Assembly (NCBI GenBank): GCA_951828585.1
Contig: OX639991.1
Coordinates: 2,698,576-2,762,575, forward strand
Source of the DNA: Longimicrobiales bacterium
GTDB taxonomy: Bacteria; Gemmatimonadota; Gemmatimonadetes; Longimicrobiales; Gaopeijiaceae
Direction of reading: 5' to 3'
DNA length: 64,000 nucleotides
Part shown: positions 41,818 through 51,942 of the stretch, piece after piece
Layout: each line of letters begins with the position of its first letter
Position numbering within the stretch: the first letter of the stretch is position 1
Program-made: the position numbers and the translations under genes
Notes under the pieces: generated by a model
What the model was told of the DNA's origin: nothing
What the model saw: the letters and a program-made list of their open reading frames with translations, nothing else
Database searches by the model: none

Positions 41818-43585
41818 CCCCCCTTATTCACGAATGGCCGGGAGGCGAGGCGACGTGAGGCGGCAAGTGCTTTAGATTCAGAGTGTTAGAAGGATCGCGA
41901 GCACCTGCCAGCCATCACGTCGGGGGTGAAGATAATGGATGCGCCGTTCAGCTTCAACAGGTCGATCAGGATTGGGTCCGGCCGGGACCGGATCACGGGG
42001 GATTCGGGGGCTCTGACGGGGCGCGAGCTGCTGCGGCGCAGCAGGGTGGCGCGGTTTCTGGCGGAGGGGCTGCCGGACAAGCGGGACGGGCGCCGGATCC
42101 GGCATTCTCAGAGGCGGCTGGCGCGGACGCTTCTGCTGCTGGCGGGGCAGGGCCGCCGGGACCATGGCGACGCGACGGAGCTGCGCGACGATCCGGCGCT
42201 GCGGCTGGCCACCGGCGACCGGGCGGGCACGGCTCCGCTGGGCGAGGGCGGGTGCCTGCCCTCGCAGCCGACGCTGTCGCGGCGGGTGGCGGCGTGGTCG
42301 GCGAAGGAGGGCGTCGAGGTGCTGCGCGAGGGGTTGCAGCGGCTGGCGGGGTGGCGGCTGAAGGCGATGGGCGGCCGGCGGCGTCCGAAGACGCTGGTGA
42401 TCGACATTGACAGCCTGCCGGTCGAGGTCCACGGGGAACAACCGGGCAGCGCGTGGAACGGCTACTACCGGCGGCGCGTGTATCATCCGATCGTGGCGTC
42501 GGCGGGGGAGACGGGCGACATCCTGGACCTGCGGCTGCGCGAAGGGCAGGTGCACACGGCGGACGGCGGGCTGGAGTTCGTGCTCGAGGTGCTGGAGCGG
42601 GCGAGCGGCATCTGTGCGGCAACGCCGCCGTGCGCTTCGACGCGGGATATCCCGGCGAGCCGCTGATGGCGGCGCTGGAGGAGCGGGGCACGCACTACGT
42701 GGCCCGGGTGCGCAACAACGCCGTGCTGAAGCGCCTGGCGCTGCCGGCCATGGACGCCGTGGTCTGGGATGCGCTGAACAACGGGGCGCCCGGCGGCGAG
42801 CCCCGCACCTGGGTTTGCGAGTCGTCCTACCGGGCCGGGTCGTGGTCCCGTTCCCGCCGGGTCGTGCAGGTCGTCGTCGAGCGGCCGGGCGAACTCATCC
42901 CGCGCTGCTTCTGGCTGCTGACCTCGATGCCGTCGGAGGAGATGTCCGGCGAGGACCTCCTGGCGCTGTACCGCAAGCGCGGCAAGGCGGAGGGCCACCT
43001 GGGCGAGCTGATGAGCGTCGTCTCCCCGGCCCTGTCGTCCACGTCGCGCCGCAAGAGCCACTACCGGGGCAAGAAGATCGCGAAGCGCGAGAAGGGTGTG
43101 GACCCCTTCGCGTGCAACCAGGTGCGCCTGCTGCTCGCCGGCTTCGGCTACCAGATCATGCACGTCCAGCGCGCCGTGCTGGAGCGCATGACCGGAACCG
43201 GCTGGAGCCTGCGGCGTCTCGCGGACCGCGTGCTCCGCACCCCGGCGCGCTTCACCGTATCGGGCCGCCGGATTACGATGACCATCGGAGGCGCGTCGGC
43301 GCACTGGCGCATGCTCGCCCGCGGGCTCGCGACCCTGCACGGGCCCTCCGGATAGCGCGGGCGCCGCCAGGCGCCGAACCCTTTCCCGGCCCCGGCGGCC
43401 GCAAGGACGCCGAGGTGTCTCCAAGCGCCGGAAACCGGCTCGGTTCGGTCGAACAAACTAACCTTTTCGGACTCGAAACGCCTGTTTTTGGCCCCCGGAA
43501 CCGCCCCCGACCCGCCATCGGGGTTGTGAGAGGCCTCTCAGCCCCCTACCTTGCCCTCGACTCGCGAATTCATGAATAAGGCAGG
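41818..43585 (+). mobile_element. IS1380-family element, copy A
   Basis: The element runs from CCCCCCTTATTCACGAAT to ATTCATGAATAAGGCAGG and is bounded by the direct repeat GTGAA (41813-41817 and 43586-43590), a perfect 5-bp target duplication. It is one base shorter than copy D because of a deletion in the transposase gene. It lies directly after the stop codon of the hypothetical gene at 41400 and separates it from the DsbA-like gene. Confidence 0.92.
41926..43355 (+). pseudogene. IS1380 transposase, copy A, frameshifted
   Basis: Compared with the intact copy (52521-53951), this gene lacks one G near 42601 (gagcgggcgagcgg instead of gagcgggcggagcgg). The first frame therefore ends at 42666 and the rest (RFDAGYPGEPLMAALEERG onwards) continues in the next frame to 43355. 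Local differences just after the deletion show it is not simply a sequencing copy of B or D. DDE-fold motifs LVIDIDSLPVEVHG, RFDAGYPG and YRKRGKAEGHLGEL are all still present. It is probably inactive, though trans-mobilisation by copy D is possible. Confidence 0.85.
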
Positions 43586-43672
43586 GTGAAGGGAGGAGCG
43601 AGGCTTGGTTATGGTTGAAGAGAGTGGCGGTTTCCGGTTTGTTGTCATGATCGTGACAGGGAGGTTTAGGGT

Positions 43673-43878
43673 ATGAGATTCACTGCTAGAGGGCTGGATC
43701 GAATTGCAACATTAGTTGCTATATCATTGTTGGTGATGGGGGTGATCGTACTCTTTCTTCCTGGTGGACTGGGACGGCGAGCGCTCTCGGATTGGTCACA
43801 AGAACGTGACCGTCGTCGCATAGTTGAAGAGGAGTGGGATCAGATTGCTGGTGGCAATACGCTCGGAGGTGATCTCAA
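43673..43878 (+). pseudogene. DsbA-like membrane thiol oxidoreductase, 5' fragment
   Basis: ATG 43673 follows GGGAGG. The fragment encodes a membrane anchor (IATLVAISLLVMGVIVLFLP) and a linker ending GGNTLGGDLN, where IS1380 copy B begins at 43879. Removing the element with one copy of its CTCAA duplication joins this frame exactly to the fragment at 48620-49135, giving a 238-residue protein. The anchor would hold the thioredoxin domain outside the membrane. Confidence 0.85.
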
Positions 43879-44108
43879 CCTGCCTTATTCATGAATTCGC
43901 GAGTCGAGGGCAAGGTAGGGGGCTGAGAGGCCTCTCACAACCCCGATGGCGGGTCGGGGGCGGTTCCGGGGGCAAAAAACGGGCGTTTCGAGTCCGAAAA
44001 GGTTAGTTTGTTCGACCGAACCGAGCCGGTTTCCGGCGCTTGGAGACACCTCGGCGTCCTTGCGGCCGCCGGGGCCGGGAAAGGGTTCGGCGCCTGGCGG
44101 CGCCCGCG

Positions 44109-44433
44109 CTATCCGGAGGGCCCGTGCAGGGTCGCGAGCCCGCGGGCGAGCATGCGCCAGTGCGCCGACGCGCCTCCGATGGTCATCGTAATCCGGCGGC
44201 CCGATACGGTGAAGCGCGCCGGGGTGCGGAGCACGCGGTCCGCGAGACGCCGCAGGCTCCAGCCGGTTCCGGTCATGCGCTCCAGCACGGCGCGCTGGAC
44301 GTGCATGATCTGGTAGCCGAAGCCGGCGAGCAGCAGGCGCACCTGGTTGCACGCGAAGGGGTCCACACCCTTCTCGCGCTTCGCGATCTTCTTGCCCCGG
44401 TAGTGGCTCTTGCGGCGCGACGTGGACGACAGG
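44109..44433 (-). pseudogene. IS1380 transposase copy B, 3' fragment
   Basis: This is the C-terminal third of the transposase (STSRRKSHYRGKKIAKREKG to TLHGPSG), cut at 44433 by the IS21-family element. The remainder is at 47400-48511. The sequence equals the corresponding part of copy D. Confidence 0.9.
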
Positions 44434-44881
44434 TCCGTATTCCGCCGATGCCGATCACCGATTCCGCCATGCCGATCACCGATTCCGGGGCATGCCGATC
44501 ACCTTGGAGGAGAGCGGAGGTCCATAGGGGCGCTGGGGTCGGGTTACGGGTTTGAAGTTTAGGGGTTGGAGGGGGTAGTCGTCGAGTGTGAAGGGACCGT
44601 TGGCAGTGTGTTGCTGGGACGGCCGGCGGGCCGGTTTTTCCGGAGGGGTGTAGGTAGGGCGAAGGTCTTCGGACGGCCTCTACGGCGCTCTGGAGAGCGG
44701 TTTTGCGAGGGAACCGGGCCATTTGTCCCGGATTGGGGGGTGCGGACGGATCCGGGCCGGCCGCAACGGAACGCCCGGACGGCCGCACGGCCCGCTCAGA
44801 GCTGTCTTTCCGTCTTTTCACCCCCGATCGCAGGGAGAGACGCGCTTCCAGAGGCATGCTTGAGCCCGGTCTCTCGGCGGA

Positions 44882-45646
44882 TCAGGCGTCGCCGGGGACG
44901 GCGTCGGCTTCCTTCGTCGAGTCGTAGAGCCTTCTCATCGATCCGCCCTTGAGGGCGATGCGGTGCGCGTTGTTGAGCAGTCTGTCGAGGATGGCGTCGC
45001 CGAAGGTGGGATCGCCGACGACCTCGTGCCAGTGCTCGACGGGGACCTGGCTGGCCAGCAGCGTGCCGCGGCGGGCGTAGCGGTCGTCGAGGACCTCGAG
45101 GAGGTCGTGCCGTCCCTGTCCCGAGAGCGAAGCGAGCCCCCAGTCGTCGAGGACGAGGAGCCACGTCCGGGCGAGCCTCTGGATGACCTTGGGATACGAC
45201 CCGTCGCCGCGGGCGAGGGTGAGTTCGTCAAGCAGGCGGGAGACGCGGTAGTAGCGCGTCGAGATTCCGGCGCGGCAGGCCTGGTGGCCCAGCGCGCACG
45301 CCAAGTAGGATTTTCCCGAGCCCGTGGCACCGCTGACGAGCACGGTTTGGCCGTCCCGGATCCACTGCCCGGAGGCGAGGCGGAGCACGAGGGATTTGTC
45401 CAGTCCGCGAGGGGCCTTGAAGTTGATGTCTTCGATGGTCGCGTCGAGGTGGAGCTTGGCGTGGCCTTTCAGTCGCTGGTAGCGGCGCTGCTTCCGTTCG
45501 GTCTTCTCGCGTTCGAGGAGCAGGGAGAGGCGGTCCTCGAAGGACAGTTCGGCGATGTCGGGCATGGCGGCCTGTTCCTGGAAGGCCTCGGCCATGCCGG
45601 AGAGCCGGAGTTCGTGAAGCAGGTCGAGGGTGGGTTGGCGAAGCAT
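44882..45646 (-). CDS. istB: IS21 transposition helper ATPase IstB
   Basis: This 254-residue AAA+ ATPase starts at ATG 45646 (MLRQPTLDLLHELRLSGMAE), six bases after istA. Walker A is SGATGSGKSYLA, Walker B is WLLVLDDWG, and the sensor region ASQVPVEHWHEVVGDP follows. IstB assembles on target DNA and stimulates IstA. Length and motifs are complete, so the element may be active. Confidence 0.95.
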   Translation of the reverse strand: MLRQPTLDLLHELRLSGMAEAFQEQAAMPDIAELSFEDRLSLLLEREKTERKQRRYQRLKGHAKLHLDATIEDINFKAPRGLDKSLVLRLASGQWIRDGQTVLVSGATGSGKSYLACALGHQACRAGISTRYYRVSRLLDELTLARGDGSYPKVIQRLARTWLLVLDDWGLASLSGQGRHDLLEVLDDRYARRGTLLASQVPVEHWHEVVGDPTFGDAILDRLLNNAHRIALKGGSMRRLYDSTKEADAVPGDA

Positions 45647-45651
45647 GATGG

Positions 45652-47211
45652 TCAGGACTCCTTTCCATTCTGGGGAGTGTAGTACCCGGGCCCGCGGATG
45701 TTGGCGTGGTGGCCGGGGAGGGAGAGCGTGTACTGCTGGTCGTCGGCCTGGTCGAGGCCGGTCGCGAGGATGGACTTGACGGACTTGTAGCTCAGCGTGC
45801 CGATGTCCAGCGCGTGGCGGCAGGCGGCCTCCAGGCGCTCGGCGCCGTAGGCCCGCAGCAGTGCCTTGAGCCCGAGGCAGCTGCGGTAGCCCTGTTCGGG
45901 GTGGGGCCGGCTGTCGAGGAGTTGTTCGACGAACGCGGCCGTGTGCGATCCGGTCCTCTGTCCCCAGGCGATCAGTCGGGACGGCGTCCAACCCGCATGG
46001 GCGCGGTGCGAGGCGGGCATGTGCGACGGTTCGGTCGCGTATCCGCCCTTCCTGTGGACCCGTAGGTGCGCGGCCACCCGGCGGTACTTGTGGAAGATCT
46101 CGACGGTCTGGGCCGTGAGCCGAACGTCGACCTCGCAGCGGCCCAGCGGGTGGGGGACGCTGTAGAGCGCGTGCTCGACCTGGATGTGGTAGTCGATGTT
46201 GACCCGCGCCTTGCGCCACTCCGCGTATTCGTAGCGCTCGGCCGGAAGCGGCTTGAGCGCCGGCCGGTCGAGATCCTCGAACCAGCTGCGGCGGCTCCCA
46301 TCGGTCTTGTCGAACGGCCGCTCGTTCAGCGCGGCCAGCAGCGGCGCGATGGCGTCGCGGAGTTCGCCGAGCGAGAAGAACGTATGGTTGCGCAGCGGCG
46401 CCATGACCCAGCGCTCGACGTGTTGGACTGCGGTTTCCGCCTTGGCTTTGTCCCGAGGTGCCCGGGGCCGCGCCGGCAGCACTGCGGTTCCGTAGTGGGT
46501 GGCCAGTTCCTGGTACGTCGGGTTCAAGTCCGGCTCGTAGCGGCTGGCCTTGTGGACCGCGGCCTTCTCGTTGTCCGGGATCACGAGTTCGGGCACCCCG
46601 CCCCAAAATTCGAACATCCGGACATGCGACATCGTCCAGTCCGGCAGGGACCGGCTCCGGGTCACGTCCACGAAGGTGTAGTTCGACGCGCCGAGGACAC
46701 CGACGAAGACCATGACGTCCCGCGCCTCGCCGGTCTTCCGGTCCACGACTTCGAACTTCGGGCCCGCGTAGTCCACGAACGCCTTTTCGCCCGCCCGGTA
46801 CACCTGCCGCATGACCACGTCGATCCGTCCCCGCCACGCCCTGTAGCGCTCGCAGAACCAGCTGTACCCGTAGCCGTTCGGATGCGCCGCCCGGTACTCC
46901 AGCCACAACAGCTGCAGCGTCACGCCCTTGTGGCGTTGAAGCTCCCGGTGAACCTGCTCCCAGTTCGGCTCCGGCCGGGGAACCCGCGACGGTGGCAGGG
47001 GCGGGAACAGCGCCGCCTCAAGCGCGGCGTCGTCCAGCCCCTCCGGCAACGGCCAGGAGAAGCCCCCGGCGCTTGCCCGCCGCACGTAATCGCTCACCGT
47101 GCTGTTGGCGATGCCGAGCGATCTGGCGATCTCCCGGTGGCTGCGCCCGGCCTCGTACTTCAGACGCAGCACTTCTCGAATCTTCCGCATGGACAACCTC
47201 TTCTGTGACAC
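45652..47211 (-). CDS. istA: IS21 transposase IstA
   Basis: This 519-residue transposase has an N-terminal helix-turn-helix (IREVLRLKYEAGRSHREIAR and LGIANSTVSDYVRRA) and an integrase-type DDE core: DYAGPKFEVVD, then GVPELVIPDNEKAAV, then DKAKAETAVQHVERW with the catalytic glutamate. The C-terminal beta domain (VEHALYSVPHPLGRCEVDVR) is also present. No frameshift was seen. It precedes istB with six bases between. Confidence 0.95.
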   Translation of the reverse strand: MSQKRLSMRKIREVLRLKYEAGRSHREIARSLGIANSTVSDYVRRASAGGFSWPLPEGLDDAALEAALFPPLPPSRVPRPEPNWEQVHRELQRHKGVTLQLLWLEYRAAHPNGYGYSWFCERYRAWRGRIDVVMRQVYRAGEKAFVDYAGPKFEVVDRKTGEARDVMVFVGVLGASNYTFVDVTRSRSLPDWTMSHVRMFEFWGGVPELVIPDNEKAAVHKASRYEPDLNPTYQELATHYGTAVLPARPRAPRDKAKAETAVQHVERWVMAPLRNHTFFSLGELRDAIAPLLAALNERPFDKTDGSRRSWFEDLDRPALKPLPAERYEYAEWRKARVNIDYHIQVEHALYSVPHPLGRCEVDVRLTAQTVEIFHKYRRVAAHLRVHRKGGYATEPSHMPASHRAHAGWTPSRLIAWGQRTGSHTAAFVEQLLDSRPHPEQGYRSCLGLKALLRAYGAERLEAACRHALDIGTLSYKSVKSILATGLDQADDQQYTLSLPGHHANIRGPGYYTPQNGKES

Positions 47212-47399
47212 CCTCTTTCTCCTCGTCTCAAGGAACCTCTGGCGAGGATGGAAGAGGGTGTCGCTACAGCAGGTTCTCCAGCGCTCCTACTCGCTCACTC
47301 CAAGGTGATCGGCATGCTCTGGAATCACTGATCGGCATACTCTGGAATCGGTGATCGGCATGAAATGGAATCACTGATCGGCATGGGCCGGAATCAGCA

Positions 47400-48511
47400 G
47401 ACAGGGCCGGGGAGACGACGCTCATCAGCTCGCCCAGGTGGCCCTCCGCCTTGCCGCGCTTGCGGTACAGCGCCAGGAGGTCCTCGCCGGACATCTCCTC
47501 CGACGGCATCGAGGTCAGCAGCCAGAAGCAGCGCGGGATGAGTTCGCCCGGCCGCTCGACGACGACCTGCACGACCCGGCGGGAACGGGACCACGACCCG
47601 GCCCGGTAGGACGACTCGCAAACCCAGGTGCGGGGCTCGCCGCCGGGCGCCCCGTTGTTCAGCGCATCCCAGACCACGGCGTCCATGGCCGGCAGCGCCA
47701 GGCGCTTCAGCACGGCGTTGTTGCGCACCCGGGCCACGTAGTGCGTGCCCCGCTCCTCCAGCGCCGCCATCAGCGGCTCGCCGGGATATCCCGCGTCGAA
47801 GCGCACCGCTGCCTTCCCGCACAGATGCCGCTCCGCCCGCTCCAGCACCTCGAGGACGAACTCCAGCCCGCCGTCCGCCGTGTGCACCTGCCCCTCGCGC
47901 AGCCGCAGATCCAGGATGTCGCCCGTCTCCCCCGCCGCCGCCACGATCGGATGATACACGCGCCGGTGATAGTAGCCGTTCCACGCGCTGCCCGGCTGTT
48001 CCCCATGGACCTCGACCGGCAGGCTGTCGATGTCGATCACCAGCGTCTTCGGACGCCGCCGGCCGCCCATCGCCTTCAGCCGCCACCCCGCCAGCCGCTG
48101 CAACCCCTCGCGCAGCACCTCGACGCCCTCCTTCGCCGACCACGCCGCCACCCGCCGCGACAGCGTCGGCTGCGAGGGCAGGCACCCGCCCTCGCCCAGC
48201 GGAGCCGTGCCCGCCCGGTCGCCGGTGGCCAGCCGCAGCGCCGGATCGTCGCGCAGCTCCGTCGCGTCGCCATGGTCCCGGCGGCCCTGCCCCGCCAGCA
48301 GCAGAAGCGTCCGCGCCAGCCGCCTCTGAGAATGCCGGATCCGGCGCCCGTCCCGCTTGTCCGGCAGCCCCTCCGCCAGAAACCGCGCCACCCTGCTGCG
48401 CCGCAGCAGCTCGCGCCCCGTCAGAGCCCCCGAATCCCCCGTGATCCGGTCCCGGCCGGACCCAATCCTGATCGACCTGTTGAAGCTGAACGGCGCATCC
48501 ATTATCTTCAC
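47400..48511 (-). pseudogene. IS1380 transposase copy B, 5' fragment
   Basis: The N-terminal two thirds (MKIMDAPFSFNRSIRIGSGR to ELMSVVSPALS) run from 48511 to the IS21 insertion site. The reading frame continues into the IS21 end for a few nonsense codons. Identical to copy D across the comparable region as far as read by eye. Confidence 0.9.
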
Positions 48512-48619
48512 CCCCGACGTGATGGCTGGCAGGTGCTCGCGATCCTTCTAACACTCTGAATCTAAAGCACTTGCCGCCTCACGTCGCCTCGCCTCCCGGC
48601 CATTCGTGAATAAGGGGGG

Positions 48620-49135
48620 CTCAACGAAGTGACCGCTGTAATGTTTGTGGACTACACTTGTGCATTTTGTCGTGTCGCCCATGACACTATCATGGAGTTC
48701 ATCCGTCGTTACCCCTCTGGGGCAGTAGGGATTCGGCAACGCCCAAGGACGGGAAGCGAAGTGTCACGTTTGGCGTCGATGGTAGCCACTTGTTCTTCGG
48801 AGCAAAATGGATTCGCGATGGTTCACAGCTATTTGCTTCAGGATGAAGGGTCGCTGGTGGTTCCTGAACTCGGCTTGGACTGGGAGAGGCTTACCAGCGT
48901 CTTAGGGTTAAGCGAGCAAGCGATGCGAAGGTGTATGGGGTCTGGCTCGACAGAGACGCATGTGGCAGAGGATAGAGACTTGGCGCTGCGCTTGGCCATT
49001 CGTGGGACTCCCGCCTTTCTCACTCCCGATGGGGGTGTCCACTTGGGCGTGCCTACCGTACAGCAAATGGCCGAGTGGGCCGGTTTGCTAGGGACACCGC
49101 GTGGATCCGCAGACGCAACACCCGGGACAGGATGA
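48620..49135 (+). pseudogene. DsbA-like thiol oxidoreductase, 3' fragment
   Basis: This fragment carries the thioredoxin-fold part: VMFVDYTCAFCRVAHDTIMEF with active site C-A-F-C (Cys 81 and 84 in the restored protein) and the cis-proline region RGTPAFLTPDGGVHLG (T-P). It fits the DsbA/DSBA-like family that oxidises or isomerises cysteines of exported proteins. GTG 48629 could start a truncated soluble protein, but it lacks the membrane anchor left at 43673. The frame join across IS1380 copy B is exact. Confidence 0.85.
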
Positions 49136-49189
49136 AATAGTCGATGAATCCCGCTGAGCCTAGTACTCAGGCTACGCCACAGCTAAGCT

Positions 49190-50030
49190 AGTGTCATGTC
49201 ACAAATCAAACGTGGGATAGAGGCGCTTGAGCCTGACATGTGCGTCGTCCGTGGTGCACTGCCAGTCGACCTTGGCTCGGATTTGGTCCCTGGCCGCCTG
49301 TCAGGCGGCGAACTTCGGCGCGTAGGGTGTCGATGGAATGGATGCGGGGGTTGAGGCACTGGCGGATCATGACGTTGACTCGACCTCGGCGACATTCAGC
49401 CAGCTCCCGTGCTTGGGGGTATGGACGAACTCGAAGCGGTTCCAGAGCGTTTTGGCCTCGGCGGGTTCGAAGGCCTCGTAGAGCGCGCCGGGGCGGTGCG
49501 TGTTGAGGTTGTCCATCACCAGCGTGATTCGGGTGGCGCCGGGGTACTGCACGGCAGTGTCTCGCAGGAAGCGGGCCCAGTCGGTCTTGGTCTCTGCGCT
49601 CGGTCACCTTGGTCAGACGCCTGCCGGCCAGCGGTTCGGTGGCCATGAACACGTTGCAGGTGCCGAGGCGTCGGGTTACTCGTAGTCCTCGCGGGCCGCC
49701 CGTCCCGGTGCCGGAGGGACGGGCGTGCGCGTTTCGCCGATCTGCTGGCGCGGCGTCTCGTCCATGCACACCACCGGGAAGTTCGCATCGTACGGACGCC
49801 GGTAGATGGTCGAGCACCCGCTCCATCCCCGCCGCGAAGTCGGCATTGCGCTGCGGCGGGATCACCCAGCCGACGCGCCGCCACGGTTTGATGGCGTTTT
49901 TTTTGAACCCGCCGCACCGTCTCGTGCGAGACCCTGTCGATATAGCCGAGTTCCACCGCACGATCCGCCAACGTTGCGAGCGTCGTCAGCGCTCCCCAAC
50001 GCCAGTCATGTGTCAATTTCGGGGGCGGTG
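49190..50030 (-). pseudogene. Degenerate IS630-type transposase
   Basis: Pieces of a DDE transposase of the IS630/Tc1 group are spread over three frames. In gene order they are HDWRWGALTTLATLADRAVE and YIDRVSHETVRRV, then VIPPQRNADFAAGMERVL, VFMATEPLAGRRLTKVTER, TRITLVMDNLNTHRPGALYE (second catalytic D), FEFVHTPKHGSWLNVAEVE (catalytic E), and VMIRQCLNPRIHSIDTL. At least four shifts are needed, one at an eight-T run (49897-49904). The N-terminal DNA-binding domain is missing. Exact ends were not determined. Confidence 0.75.
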
Positions 50031-50301
50031 AGGTACATAAGCGAGCGCAGTCACGATGTCGTCCCGACCGGTCAAGTCCTCTGACTTGTCCCCCCTAGGA
50101 TCGCGTAGATCTCGCCTTCCTTCTTCGGCACGACGGGTTCTCTCGGTACGCTCCTGCCTGCTTCACTCCCTGAAGGCGCGGATGTCGTCGAGGGTCCGAT
50201 CCGTTCGGTGCATGAGTGTCACGATCAGGCTCCCATGATCTGCTCGCACCCCCGCTCATGCTTCCCGTTGGAAACCCGCTCCCCGCTCATGATCATTTTT
50301 C
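50031..50301. other. Short region between mobile elements, nothing recognised
   Basis: No gene, RNA or clear repeat was seen between the IS630 remnant and the ISL3 end. No continuation of the propeller gene found beyond the ISL3 element is present here, which suggests DNA was lost at this junction. Confidence 0.4.
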
Positions 50302-51942
50302 GGCTCTTCCCCTGTCGTGGTGGGCGGGCAAGGGGGAGGGTCGAATTATGGGGCGGGTTGGCGGGCTTTCGCAACAGCGGCGGTGGGATGAGCGTGGGTG
50401 GAGAGAGTGGAACAGCGAGGATGTAGTAGACGACGGGAGGGGCGATCCCCTTCGGCGAAGGCTGACGTGCCGCCGACCGGCCGGGGTGACCCTCTCGACC
50501 ACTCCTCGCACAACGACTTGGTTGGGCGCGGAAGCCACCGGCGCTGGTGCTGAACGGGGAGGAGAGTAGCGGGTTGCCTTTCGGGATCGCGAGACTCGGA
50601 GGAAATTGCGTGGTCAGGCCGCGGAGCGCTCGCTCCCGGCAGGTGTCCACAACGAGACGGAAGGGAACTCGCAGACATGGCCGGAAGAGACTGGCTGGAC
50701 GCCGTTCTGGGCCTGGGTCCGGAGTGGAAGGTCACGAGGGTGGAGCCGACCCGGGACCCCAAGGAACTTCGGGTGGAGTTGCAACGGACCGGAGGGAGCC
50801 CGTTGAGGTGTCCTCACTGCGGCGAGGCGTGCCCGGGCTACGATACGCGCCGCCGCGAGTGGCGGAACCTGGATGCCTGGGGCTACAAGACCTTTCCGGT
50901 CTGCAATGTCCCGCGGGTCCAGTGCCCGGAGCACGGGGTGGTCACGATTCAGGTGCCGTGGGCGGAGGGGAGCACGAGGTACACGATGGAGTTCGAGGCG
51001 GAGGTGATCCGGTGGCTCAAGGTGGCGAGCGTACAGGCGGTCGCCAGCCGGATGCGGCTGAGCTGGAACGCGGTGGACGGAATCATGCAACGTGCAGTGG
51101 CGCGGGGACTTGCGCGCCGCAAGACGAAGGCGGTTCGGCGCCTTTCGGTGGACGAGACCTCGTTCCGCCGCCGGCACCAGTACGTGACCGTGGTGTCGAA
51201 TCCGGAGACGGGCCACGTCGTGCATGTCGCCCCGGGACGGGGCAAGGACGTGCTCCTGGCGTTCTACGAGGGCATGGGAGAGAAGTACCGGGAGGCTGTC
51301 GAGAGCGTCAGCATGGACATGTGGGGGCCCTACATCTCGGCGACTCTGGCGATGATCCCGGATGCCGTGATGAAGATCGCGTTCGACCGGTTCCACGTGG
51401 CCAAGCACCTCGGCGACGCGGTGGACAAGGTCCGGCGGGCGGAGCACCGGGCGCTGGTGAAGGAGGGCAACGGGATCCTCGTGGGCACCAAGTGGCAGTG
51501 GCTGAAGGGCCCCAGACGGAAGACGCACGCCGAAAAGCTGGCGTTCGCGAGGCTCCGTGCGGGCACCCGCCGGACCGCCCAGGCCTGGGAGCTGAAGGAA
51601 GCGGCCGCGAACCTCTGGAACTACCGGAGCAGAACCTGGGCGCTGGCCGGATGGCACCGGTGGCTGGAGTGGGCATCGGACTGCGATCTGGAGCCGGTCC
51701 TGAAAACCGCCCGGATGATCCGGGAGCATCTGTGGGGAATCGTCAATGCGATCATCCTCCGCGCCACCAACGGACCGGCGGAAGGCATCAACAGCCGGAT
51801 CAAGACAGTCAAGGTCCGCAGCCGCGGCTTTCGCAACCGGGAACGCTTCGCGAACGCCATCCTCTTCCACCTCGGCGGCCTCGACCTCTACCCCGATGGC
51901 CTACCCGCATGACCTGCTACCCACCAGAAAGGGGGAAGAACC
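50302..51942 (+). mobile_element. ISL3-family element, copy 1
   Basis: The ends are GGCTCTTCCCCTGTCGTGG (50302) and, read inward from the right, GGTTCTTCCCCCTTTCTGG (51942), imperfect inverted repeats continuing into GTGGG. The 8 bases outside (CATTTTTC and AGAATCTG) differ, so there is no target duplication. The 375 bases before the transposase gene contain no other gene. The right end cuts a beta-propeller gene. Confidence 0.88.
50677..51912 (+). CDS. ISL3-family transposase
   Basis: This complete 411-residue transposase begins at ATG 50677 (MAGRDWLDAVLGLGPEWKV). An N-terminal zinc finger (LRCPHCGEACPGYDTR ... VQCPEHG) is followed by a helix-turn-helix region and the DDE core: RRLSVDETSFRRRHQYVTVV (20), SVSMDMWGPYISA, and GPAEGINSRIKTVKVRSRG. 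This fits the ISL3 (DDE_Tnp_ISL3) family. It can probably mobilise the shorter copy 2 in trans because the ends are alike. Confidence 0.94.
   Translation: MAGRDWLDAVLGLGPEWKVTRVEPTRDPKELRVELQRTGGSPLRCPHCGEACPGYDTRRREWRNLDAWGYKTFPVCNVPRVQCPEHGVVTIQVPWAEGSTRYTMEFEAEVIRWLKVASVQAVASRMRLSWNAVDGIMQRAVARGLARRKTKAVRRLSVDETSFRRRHQYVTVVSNPETGHVVHVAPGRGKDVLLAFYEGMGEKYREAVESVSMDMWGPYISATLAMIPDAVMKIAFDRFHVAKHLGDAVDKVRRAEHRALVKEGNGILVGTKWQWLKGPRRKTHAEKLAFARLRAGTRRTAQAWELKEAAANLWNYRSRTWALAGWHRWLEWASDCDLEPVLKTARMIREHLWGIVNAIILRATNGPAEGINSRIKTVKVRSRGFRNRERFANAILFHLGGLDLYPDGLPA

Larger units (their letters stand above)
44434..47399 (-). mobile_element. IS21-family element nested in IS1380 copy B
   Basis: The element is 2966 bp, bounded by GACAGG on both sides (44428-44433, 47400-47405). 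Each end has several ~23-bp repeats of the form ATGCCGATCA-N-GATTCC: three on the left (44434-44510) and four in inverse orientation on the right (about 47307-47399). These multiple terminal repeats are the transposase-binding sites typical of IS21. It carries istA and istB on the minus strand. The ~370 bases between the left repeats and istB (44511-44881) hold no gene. Confidence 0.9.
43879..48619 (-). mobile_element. IS1380-family element, copy B, split by an IS21 element
   Basis: The ends CCTGCCTTATTCATG (43879) and GTGAATAAGGGGGG (48619) match copies A and D, and CTCAA flanks both sides (43874-43878, 48620-48624). Without the 2.97-kb IS21-family insertion and its duplicated 6 bases the element is 1769 bp, the same length as copy D. 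It interrupts the DsbA-like gene in reverse orientation. Confidence 0.92.

Noticed and set aside
42601-42666. Programmed frameshift in the IS1380 copy A transposase
   Set aside because: Copy D is a single intact frame and there is no slippery sequence; the lost G is a mutation.
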